Of a DNA stretch of 64,000 nucleotides, positions 15,854 to 24,762 are shown piece after piece. The notes under the pieces were generated by a model. That model did not search any database. It was not told the origin of the DNA and saw nothing but the letters and a program-made list of their open reading frames with translations. The position numbers were made by a program, and so were the translations under genes. The stretch's first letter is position 1, and every line of letters starts with the position of its first letter. The DNA is from Bifidobacterium pongonis. GTDB lineage: Bacteria; Actinomycetota; Actinomycetes; Actinomycetales; Bifidobacteriaceae. The stretch lies in assembly GCF_019331805.1 (NCBI RefSeq), contig NZ_JAHBBE010000008.1, positions 1 to 64,000 of the forward strand, in the 5' to 3' direction.

Positions 15854-17499
15854 CGTTCGACCCCCTCCCCCTGCTGTTCGGCGAGCGCAGCATTCGGCAC
15901 GATGTTTGATACGGCGTCAGACGTTGCGGCATCAGGCGACGCAGCATCGGTCACGGCTGGTACCGCAGGGAATTCGCCCGTGGAAACGGCACCGATGTTG
16001 GCATCACGCTCCGCCTCGGTCACCACCCGCACTTCACCGGTCATCAGATCGCCAACCAGCGGAATCTCATCCGTAATAGGCGCCGGCTCGAACGCCGGAA
16101 TCCCCGTAGCCGTCTCCTCACTGACGGAAACGACGGCGGTATCACGCGCATCCTGAGCATCAGGATCGCCACTCGGTACGGCAACCGGCTTATCGACCAC
16201 AATCGGCGCATCCGCGGCGATCAACGCCTCAGCCGCATCCGACCCACCATTCGCGCCGAACGCCCTACCCTCAACCACAGGAACCGAACCATCCTTGCTG
16301 AGCGCGGCATTCCGCACCGCCTCACGCAACACCTGCGACTTACGACGAGCCGTCAACAGCAAACCCACTTTGACGCCGATGATCGAACACAGCACGCCGC
16401 AGGCAAACGTCACCAACACATACGTCAACGCGCCGCCGATCTCGCCATCATGGAACGACGTCAGCTCCTCGATACCCAACGTGGACAGCGTGGAACACCC
16501 GCCACACAAACCCAACCCGGCACCATTCGAAATAACCTGCTTCACACGCCTCGTCAGCCACGACGCCTGGGAAACGCACACGGTTATGACGGCGAGCAGG
16601 AAACACGCCAGCATGTTCGCGCCGAACGTAGGCCAGCGGAACGCGCCAAGAAAACCACTCGCATCCTCCGGCGCAGGGAACGCCAACGACAAGCCGTAAC
16701 GCATCGCCGTGCCGAGAAAACCGCCGACGAACACCACCAAATACAACAAGCCGTCCGCAAGCGGATTGAACTGCGCGCGCACACGCTTCACCGGGGCGAG
16801 CGGAATCTGAGGCGGACGCTCGGCCGCCGCCGCGCCCGTGGGATGCGGAATGGACCGGGCGTACGCGCTGGCATGTACCTCGCTCATCTCCTGCGTAGAC
16901 AGGCCCGGCTCCTTCGGCTCGGCGGTGAACAAGGCCGGCTTCGCCTTCGGCAGGGATTCAGGGTCGGCGGCGGAAGCGGCAGAAGCGGCGGATGCGGCAG
17001 GCGTGACGGATGCGGCAGCCCCTAGGCCCGCCTCCTGCTCACCCAGAGTGTCCGATTCGGGAGAATCGGACATCCCTACGCCACCGGCAGCCCCCTGACT
17101 GTCCGATTCGGGAGAATCGGACACTCCTGCATCCCAGGCTTCCCCACGGTTGTCCGATTCACCAGAAAAGGACACTCGTGCGCTGTCGGCAGTTCCGTGA
17201 GTGACCGATTCGGGAGAAATGGACACATACGCATCCTGAGCACCACCACGAACGTCCGATTCGGGAGAAACGGACACATGTTGTGGGACGGCCGGGGAGG
17301 ATGCAGCGACTGCGCCGGATGGCGGCACGTCGGTTATCGGCTCGAACGTCGACGTGATTTCACCAAGATTGGGCACGTCCAGGCTGGGCACGTCCAAGTC
17401 CGGCATGATCGGCATAGTCGGCATGGCATGTTGCTGCGCGTCTTGTCGGGCAGCGACGTCACCCGCGCCGTCCCGCCCGTTACTCGATTGCGGTTCCAT
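15850..17499 (-). CDS. crcB: CrcB/Fluc-domain protein with long extensions and 17-aa repeats
   Basis: The protein has 549 residues with a Fluc domain in the middle (about residues 255-390: VGGFLGTAMRYGLSL, ANMLACFLLA, LCGGCSTLSTLGIEE). Residues ~74-150 are five 17-residue repeats of the type VSxSPESDxxG, encoded by the 51-bp palindrome array found elsewhere in the window. The C-terminal ~160 residues are acidic and low-complexity. Standard Fluc proteins are ~125 residues, so both extensions are unusual. The ATG at 17499 is used because earlier frames lack a ribosome site; GGAAG lies ~11 nt upstream. It is coupled to the smaller crcB by a 4-bp overlap and probably forms the other half of a heteromeric channel. 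Confidence 0.85.
   Translation of the reverse strand: MEPQSSNGRDGAGDVAARQDAQQHAMPTMPIMPDLDVPSLDVPNLGEITSTFEPITDVPPSGAVAASSPAVPQHVSVSPESDVRGGAQDAYVSISPESVTHGTADSARVSFSGESDNRGEAWDAGVSDSPESDSQGAAGGVGMSDSPESDTLGEQEAGLGAAASVTPAASAASAASAADPESLPKAKPALFTAEPKEPGLSTQEMSEVHASAYARSIPHPTGAAAAERPPQIPLAPVKRVRAQFNPLADGLLYLVVFVGGFLGTAMRYGLSLAFPAPEDASGFLGAFRWPTFGANMLACFLLAVITVCVSQASWLTRRVKQVISNGAGLGLCGGCSTLSTLGIEELTSFHDGEIGGALTYVLVTFACGVLCSIIGVKVGLLLTARRKSQVLREAVRNAALSKDGSVPVVEGRAFGANGGSDAAEALIAADAPIVVDKPVAVPSGDPDAQDARDTAVVSVSEETATGIPAFEPAPITDEIPLVGDLMTGEVRVVTEAERDANIGAVSTGEFPAVPAVTDAASPDAATSDAVSNIVPNAALAEQQGEGVER
17049..17276. repeat. 51-bp palindrome array, 5 units, inside crcB
   Basis: Units start at 17049, 17100, 17151, 17202 and 17253, an exact 51-bp period. 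Each is a left arm TGTCCGATTC (or a 1-base variant), a 4-nt core and a right arm GAATCGGACA, GAAACGGACA or a near variant. As 51 bp is 17 codons, the array keeps the crcB frame. Confidence 0.95.
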
Positions 17500-17691
17500 C
17501 TGATTGTTTGCTTCCGTCTCTCTGCTCCACGGCGAATTCAACGAAACGGGACAGCGCAAGAATACGCGCCCCGGACCCGGTCGAATGCATCGAACCACGC
17601 CGTTCATGCCGTCACGCGCCAACCCGCGCAACCCATGTATTCGCCTTTGTTCCGTTCCGAGTGTACACGGTTCGCCGTCTCGGGCACAGGT

Positions 17692-17760
17692 TCCGACCAT
17701 ATCCGGTCACATCCGGCAATATCCGGTCGCATCCGACCATATCCCCGGTCACATCCGCCG
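17692..17760. repeat. 20-bp tandem repeats upstream of crcB
   Basis: About 3.4 copies of a 20-22 bp unit, roughly ATCCGACCATATCCGGTC plus RC, lie in the 317-bp gap between the clc stop and the crcB start. Each holds GACC and GGTC as an inverted pair 6 bp apart. They could be operator sites for the crcB operon. I looked for a fluoride riboswitch here and did not recognise one. Confidence 0.6.
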
Positions 17761-17816
17761 TCAATGATTCCGCACATGCCCGTCACGCGCGGCGGTTCCG
17801 AACGGCACGCGCGCAA

Positions 17817-19454
17817 CTACGATTCCAGATCGCACAGCCGATGCAAGCCCTGCCGCACGATCCGCTCCTCCTCGCCGCTGAACAGTACGAACAGGTAATC
17901 CCCGCCACGCAACGTCATATCCCTGCGCGGCACGATCTCCCGGTCGCCGCGACGAAGACCGATCACCATGCAACCAGCCGGCCATTCGACATCGCGGATA
18001 CGCTTGCCGTCCGCAACCGCACCCATCTCCAACGGCATTTCCATCACACCGTTGCCGATCGCGCCCGGCAATTTCGCATCCAGTTTCTGCGCACGCATAT
18101 ACCGTTCCAGCAGCGCATCGTAGATCGGCCTGGTGTGCAGCACGTCGGAAACCAGCATGGAGACGAACACGACCGCCGCAACCGGCAGCATATGCGTCAA
18201 CGTGCCGGACATTTCAACAGCCAGCAGAATCGATGTGATCGGCGTTTTCACCGACGCGGCCAGCACGCCGGTCATCATGCACACCGCGAACACCGCCACG
18301 GACTCATGACTCAACCCGAACAGCTGTTCCGCGGCCACGCCGCAAATGCCGCCTCCGAGCGAGCCGACCGCCAGGATCGGCATGAAGATGCCACCGGGAG
18401 CGCCGGACCCGAAACTCGTACTGGTGAACAGGATCTTCACGGCGAACAGGATGCACAGCATGCCCAATCCCACGCTCGCATGTTCGGCCATGTTGATGAG
18501 ATTCGAGCCGCCGCCCAGCGCGTCCGGCAACCATATGCCGACCGGCAGCGCGATCGCCAGTGCGATCAGCGGACGACTCCACGCCGGCAGTTTGCCGTAC
18601 AACGTCTGGAAGCCGAGCAGTGAACGGTTCATCAGCGAGCCGATCAGGCCGGCGATCAGTCCCAGCGGGATCAGCCACACGTATTCGCCGAGCGGCAGCT
18701 GGCTGATCGTGCCGAAATCAAGCACCGGACGCAAACCGAAACAGTATTTCGACACGAAATCGGCGGTGAGGGAGGCCGCGGTGGCGCCCATCAGGATCAC
18801 GGGCGAGAAATTGCGGTGAATGCCTTCCAAAGCGAACATCATGCCGGACAGCGGGGCACTGAACGCCGCGGACAGGCCGGCTGCGGCGCCGGCGGTCACC
18901 ACATAATGCTCCTGCACATCCTCGCGACGCTTGCCACGCAAACGATGCGACAGGAATTGCGCACCCGACGCGCCGATCTGAATCGACGGCCCCTCACGTC
19001 CCAGCGATAAGCCGAACATCGCGCACAACAGGCCGCCGATGAAACGGACCGGCAGAATCGTCTGCCAGCGCATACGCAACCCGTTCAACACCACACCGTC
19101 GGTTTGCGGAATGCCACTGCCCGACGCCATCGGCTCCTTGCGAACCATCCAGAACACCAGCAGTCCGACCAGCACCGCGCCAGCCGCCCACGGCGCTATC
19201 AGCCACGGGTTCAATCGGATACAGCCGTACATCCAACGCGCGAACCGTGTGCAGTGCTCGATGCCGAGACGGTACAGGACCACCAAGAGGCCGGAGACAA
19301 GGCCGACGCCAATGCCGACCGCCGCCATCTTCCACTTCATGCGGTTGAACAGCGGGATCAGCCGTTCGATATTGCGCACGATATCCACGCCGTTTGCTTC
19401 GCCGGTGCCGCTGGTTTCACTGGTTTTGCCGGTTTTGCCGGCCCTATCCTTCAT
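17817..19454 (-). CDS. clcA: CLC-family chloride channel/antiporter with C-terminal TrkA_C-like domain
   Basis: The protein has 545 residues. The CLC selectivity motifs are present: GSGIPQ near residue 115, GREGPS near residue 155 (gating Glu) and GSGAPGGIFMP near residue 350. About ten membrane helices precede a soluble C-terminal ~85 residues (LPGAIGNGVMEMPLE, then VIGLRRGDREIVPR), which look like a TrkA_C/RCK domain. GSGIP with Ser favours chloride over the fluoride-specific CLC-F type. It lies directly upstream of the crcB pair, so halide or pH homeostasis may be linked here. The first 25 residues are polar with TGKTSETSGTG repeats. Confidence 0.9.
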   Translation of the reverse strand: MKDRAGKTGKTSETSGTGEANGVDIVRNIERLIPLFNRMKWKMAAVGIGVGLVSGLLVVLYRLGIEHCTRFARWMYGCIRLNPWLIAPWAAGAVLVGLLVFWMVRKEPMASGSGIPQTDGVVLNGLRMRWQTILPVRFIGGLLCAMFGLSLGREGPSIQIGASGAQFLSHRLRGKRREDVQEHYVVTAGAAAGLSAAFSAPLSGMMFALEGIHRNFSPVILMGATAASLTADFVSKYCFGLRPVLDFGTISQLPLGEYVWLIPLGLIAGLIGSLMNRSLLGFQTLYGKLPAWSRPLIALAIALPVGIWLPDALGGGSNLINMAEHASVGLGMLCILFAVKILFTSTSFGSGAPGGIFMPILAVGSLGGGICGVAAEQLFGLSHESVAVFAVCMMTGVLAASVKTPITSILLAVEMSGTLTHMLPVAAVVFVSMLVSDVLHTRPIYDALLERYMRAQKLDAKLPGAIGNGVMEMPLEMGAVADGKRIRDVEWPAGCMVIGLRRGDREIVPRRDMTLRGGDYLFVLFSGEEERIVRQGLHRLCDLES

Positions 19455-19481
19455 TCCCTGTCACCTTCCTCCACTCTCACG

Positions 19482-19811
19482 TGTCCGATTCGGGAGAAAC
19501 GGACACTCACTAATATCCAAACCCTCTTCGCATGTCCGATTCTGGAGAATCGGACACTCGTACGTACCCGAACCGCTCACGAACGTCTGATTCGGGAGAA
19601 ACGGACACACACGCACACCCTAGTCAGCCACACATGACCGATTCTGGAGAAACGGACATTCGCGAACGCCCTGTCTCCTCTTGAATGTCCGATTCGGGAG
19701 AAACGGACACTCGCACGTACCCGAGCCACTCACGAACGTCTGATTCGGGAGAATCGGACACTCACGGGCGCCCCAGTCAACCACGCGTGACCGATTCGGG
19801 AGAATCGGACA
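19482..19811. repeat. 51-bp palindrome array, 7 units
   Basis: Units start at 19482, 19533, 19584, 19635, 19686, 19737 and 19788, all exactly 51 bp apart. Units 3 and 6 and units 4 and 7 share most of their spacer sequence, so the array grew partly by duplication of a 153-bp (three-unit) block. It fills the gap between the clc start and the purA terminator. Confidence 0.96.
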
Positions 19812-19857
19812 CTCTGGGGTGAACGCACGCACCCGCGCAAGCACCCGCACAAACGCC

Positions 19858-19897
19858 GAAAGGTGCCGGCAAGCCTTGGGGCAAGCCGGCACCTTTC
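19858..19897 (-). terminator. purA terminator
   Basis: GAAAGGTGCCGGC pairs with GCCGGCACCTTTC in a long stem of about 17 bp, 40 bp downstream of the purA stop. Confidence 0.85.
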
Positions 19898-19937
19898 GTA
19901 TGCACGCATGTCGTGAGAAGCGTTAGAAGCGTGAAGC

Positions 19938-21257
<1,320 letters not shown>

Positions 21258-21399
21258 TTAAGCCTTGCGCTTAAGCCTTACAAAGGTTACTCTTCGCCCT
21301 CTACCGGGCCTTGGGGATGTCCACGGGATCGAGGCCGACCGTAATCGGACCGTAACCGGGCCGAAAACCGAGACGGAAACCGAGCCGAAAGACCGTCGG

Positions 21400-22467
21400 C
21401 TATTTCAACGCACGCCCGGCGCTGCCGAGCTGCTTGCACGCTTCGACCACGCGCGCGGCCATCGCGGATTCGGCTTCGCGACCCCAGGATCGCGGATCGT
21501 ACAGCTTCTTGTTGCCCACTTCGCCGTCGATCTTGAGCACCGAATCGTAGTTGGAGAACATGTGGCCGGCCACCGCGCGACTGAACGCGTACTGCGTATC
21601 GGTGTCGATGTTCATCTTCACCACGCCGTAGCTCACGGCCTGCGCGATTTCTTCCGGCGCGGAGCCGGAACCGCCGTGGAACACCAGGGAGAACGGCTTG
21701 CCGGGGGCGACGTCCAGCGCGTGCGCGGGATCGGGCATTTCGCCGGCTTTGATCGCGAGCGCGACCGTGGTCTGGATTTCGTCGAGCAGTTCGGGGCGCA
21801 GTTTCACCACGCCCGGCTTGTATGCGCCGTGCACGTTGCCGAAGGTGAAGGCGGCCATGTAGCGTCCGCGCTCGCCGAGGCCGAGTCGTTGCGCGACCGC
21901 GATGCCTTGTGCCGGCGTGGAGTACAGCTTGTCGTTGATTTCGGCGCTGTGGCCGTCTTCTTCGCCGCCGACCGCGCCGATTTCGATTTCCAGTATGGTG
22001 TGGGCGGCTTGGGATTTGTCGAGCAGTTCTTCGGCGATGTCGAGGTTTTCGCCCAACGGCACTGTGGATCCGTCCCACATGTGCGACTGGAAGGTCGGTT
22101 CCTGACCGTGCTTCACCTGTTCGGCTTCATGGTCGAGCAGGGGGCGCACCCATTCGTCCAGATACTGTTTGGCGCAGTGATCGGTGTGCAGGGCGATGGT
22201 GATGTTGGGGTATTTCGCCGCGACTTCGTGCGCGAAGGCTGCGAAGGCGAGCGAGCCGGTGACGCGATCGTTCACGCGTTGCCCGGAGAGGTAGGCGGCG
22301 CCGCCTACGGAGACTTGGATGATGCCATCGGATTCCGCCTCGGCGAAACCCTGGAGTGCGGCGTTCAGGGTCTGCGTGCTGGTCACATTGATTGCGGGGT
22401 AGGCGTAACCGCCGCTGCGTGCGGCGTCCAGCATTTGCGCATAGCGTTCCGGCGTTGCAATAGTCAT
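21400..22467 (-). CDS. fba: Class II fructose-bisphosphate aldolase
   Basis: The protein has 355 residues. It is a zinc-dependent aldolase interconverting fructose 1,6-bisphosphate with GAP and DHAP. Visible features are IALHTDHCAK (active-site Asp and Zn His), DGSTVPLGENL, the TFGNVHGAYKPG block (Zn His), FHGGSGSAPEEI (phosphate loop) and MNIDTDTQYAFSRAV. The length and the HGGSGS form fit class IIA. The ATG at 22467 is chosen over an upstream one at 22503 because the conserved protein starts MTIATPERYAQML. In bifidobacteria the enzyme serves gluconeogenic or lower-glycolytic flux beside the fructose-6-phosphate shunt. Confidence 0.97.
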   Translation of the reverse strand: MTIATPERYAQMLDAARSGGYAYPAINVTSTQTLNAALQGFAEAESDGIIQVSVGGAAYLSGQRVNDRVTGSLAFAAFAHEVAAKYPNITIALHTDHCAKQYLDEWVRPLLDHEAEQVKHGQEPTFQSHMWDGSTVPLGENLDIAEELLDKSQAAHTILEIEIGAVGGEEDGHSAEINDKLYSTPAQGIAVAQRLGLGERGRYMAAFTFGNVHGAYKPGVVKLRPELLDEIQTTVALAIKAGEMPDPAHALDVAPGKPFSLVFHGGSGSAPEEIAQAVSYGVVKMNIDTDTQYAFSRAVAGHMFSNYDSVLKIDGEVGNKKLYDPRSWGREAESAMAARVVEACKQLGSAGRALK

Positions 22468-22524
22468 GTTTCCATTATCGCCCGACCCTATCCCACCGGC
22501 CATGTGATAACACTCATCGACGTT

Positions 22525-22563
22525 AAACGCCCGGCAACCGTATGGTACGGCTGCCGGGCGTTT
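22525..22563 (-). terminator. Terminator of the DUF4012 gene
   Basis: AAACGCCCGGCA and TGCCGGGCGTTT form a 12-bp stem 31 bp downstream of the stop at 22594. The A/T ends allow use on both strands. Confidence 0.82.
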
Positions 22564-22593
22564 GGCTTCATGATGTTCGCGATGACGCGGCGA

Positions 22594-24390
22594 TTAATAC
22601 CGGTAATCGACCTCGTTGTGTTCTTCACCGCACGGCGTCTGGTCGATGGTCAGTTCGCTGGTCGCCTTGGGGGAGGTGATCACGTCGAATTCGAAGATCA
22701 CGCTTTTGCCGGGGGCGAGATAGGCGACGTTGGTTGTGAGCTGCTTGCCGTCCATCGTGGCTTCACGCTGGTCGCGCACATCCCCTTTTGAGGAGATCTT
22801 GCCGATCGAACCGCTTGCCGGAGCATAGAAGAGCATGCGCTGCACTGAGGTTCCGCTTGCCGCCACCGGCTTGTTCTCGACGCCTTTCTGCACGCCGCCG
22901 AGAATGTAATTGTTGACGGATGCCTTCTCTTCGGCGGTCAGGGTGTTGGTCAACGTGTATCGCACGTGGTAGGTCTTCGAGCCGTCCTTGTTCGTTCCGG
23001 TTTTGCTCACTTCGGCCTTGCGCTTGATGTACCATCCCATCTTCGACGGGTTCTGCTCATTCAGGTAGATGCCGATCTGCGGAGTGTCTTCCCTGCTGGA
23101 GATACCGGCGTCCTGGAAGTATGTGGTCTCATCCGCGTGCGTGGTGTACGCGTAGAAGTGACGTTCCGCGATCATGCTACCGATGCTGTTGGCTATGGCC
23201 ATCATCTTCGTGGCGTTCAGGTTGCCGAACGCCTGGTTCATCGCCGTTTGCGCGATGTATTCGAAATAGGCGTCCTGCTGGGCTACGGGAACGTCTTTGT
23301 AAATGGTGTTCAGCAGATATTCCGCGGTGTTCTTGCCGGTAAGCACCGTACCGTCCTGCAGTGTGACATTGCCGCTGATTTCAACCATTTTCTGGATGAA
23401 TACGGGGTCGATCGCGATGAAACCGTCGACATCGCTTGCGTAGGGGGAACGTTGCCAGGTTGCCGTCAGCATTTCCGCATTACGGGAAAGATCGGGAATG
23501 GCGAAGGTGTCGCGGACGTCGAGCGAGAATCGCAGCGGCCCGTTGAATACCGACAGCTCCTCGTTGTTTCCGTTACTGCCATTCAGGAACTCCTTGTCTG
23601 CATGAAAATCGCCGACGCTGATGGTTCCCTGATCGGTGTGCAACGTGCCGAGGGAACCAACCAATCCACCGCCGGACCGTTGTTCGGAGGTGGTCTGTAC
23701 GGCGATCAGATAGGTTCTTGCACCGTTCTGGCCAAGGATTGCGGGCATCATCTGCATGGCACTATTGAGATGCGACACCGTATCCGTGATCGAGGCGAGA
23801 CGCTCCCCACCTTGCTGATATGCCTTGCTGATCATGCCGATCTTAGGTTTCGGAAGACTATCGTATTTATTCTGCTGCTGCTTCAACTGCGTGCTCAAAG
23901 ATGCGAAATCCGATTGGATGTCGCAGATCGGCTTCAGGTTGAGGTTGCCGTTCCCACCTTCCAGTTGTGTGGCATCGAATTTCTGTGCGATGGTGTTGAT
24001 TTCCGGAAGCGTCTGCTGCGTGAGATCGTCGAGGACTTCCGTCATGCCTTGCAGCGTCTTGACATCATTGCCCACTACGGGTGTCACGCTGAATATATTC
24101 CACAGGGAACCATGCGCGATGCGCTTTGCTTCGGCCGTATGCCGCTGCGCCTGCGCGATAGTGTCGGGTGAAATGCCGGTACTCTTGAGCACATCCGAAT
24201 TGGCCATAGCGGAAATCGCCGAAACGGCTTGATTCTCGTGGTCTTTCACGGATTGCGCCTGCTTGTAGAACGTCAGACCGCAAACGGCCAGAATGCCGGC
24301 TGCAACGACAATGACGCCCAAAACAATGAGAACGATTTTGCGCACGGTGTGCGTTGAATGGGATTGCGCGTGTGCACCATGTGAAGCCAA
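22594..24390 (-). CDS. DUF4012-family membrane-anchored protein
   Basis: The protein has 598 residues. A TTG start at 24390 is favoured because AAGGGGAG lies 6-8 nt upstream; frames starting earlier have no such site. A short head with many His and Ser precedes one membrane anchor (IVLIVLGVIVVAAGILAVCG). The extracellular part contains the blocks typical of DUF4012 proteins: YLIAVQTTSEQRSGGGLVG, IDPVFIQKMVEISG, LTGKNTAEYLLNTIY and YLNEQNPSKMGWYIKRK. The family often lies near exopolysaccharide or cell-wall polymer genes in Gram-positives. The biochemical role is unknown. Confidence 0.85.
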   Translation of the reverse strand: MASHGAHAQSHSTHTVRKIVLIVLGVIVVAAGILAVCGLTFYKQAQSVKDHENQAVSAISAMANSDVLKSTGISPDTIAQAQRHTAEAKRIAHGSLWNIFSVTPVVGNDVKTLQGMTEVLDDLTQQTLPEINTIAQKFDATQLEGGNGNLNLKPICDIQSDFASLSTQLKQQQNKYDSLPKPKIGMISKAYQQGGERLASITDTVSHLNSAMQMMPAILGQNGARTYLIAVQTTSEQRSGGGLVGSLGTLHTDQGTISVGDFHADKEFLNGSNGNNEELSVFNGPLRFSLDVRDTFAIPDLSRNAEMLTATWQRSPYASDVDGFIAIDPVFIQKMVEISGNVTLQDGTVLTGKNTAEYLLNTIYKDVPVAQQDAYFEYIAQTAMNQAFGNLNATKMMAIANSIGSMIAERHFYAYTTHADETTYFQDAGISSREDTPQIGIYLNEQNPSKMGWYIKRKAEVSKTGTNKDGSKTYHVRYTLTNTLTAEEKASVNNYILGGVQKGVENKPVAASGTSVQRMLFYAPASGSIGKISSKGDVRDQREATMDGKQLTTNVAYLAPGKSVIFEFDVITSPKATSELTIDQTPCGEEHNEVDYRY

Positions 24391-24762
24391 TGAATACTCC
24401 CCTTCTTGCCGTAGGACCCGGGACGGAACCCAGGATGCGCATGTCCCGCTCATTATAGATAGCGCTCACGGCAGGAATCCACCAGGAACTTACTAAGTAG
24501 CGGGCAACGTCCTTCCGACCATTCCCAGCACCCGGGTTACGCCCCGCCCCCATTCTCCAGGCCATATGCCGAGCGTTTTCGTCTCGTATCCCGACACTTG
24601 CGGAGCCGACCGCTAAACATGGTAAAAAAAACCATTGCGTTCGTCCCAGTGCAGGTCATAGAATGACCACCGGATCGCGCGACGAAGAGCCCACCCGGGC
24701 CATGCCCGCGCGGGTGCGCCGCCGCACGCAGACGTTGCGACCAATACCCGCGAGGAGGCTTG

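Noticed and set aside
17500..17816. Fluoride riboswitch before crcB
   Set aside because: I could not find the conserved pseudoknot segments on the minus strand; only tandem 20-bp repeats are visible.
19620..19892. Open frames running through arrays as separate repeat proteins
   Set aside because: The 51-bp period keeps several frames open on both strands. None has a ribosome site and a complete gene structure, so they are not listed as genes, apart from the crcB case.
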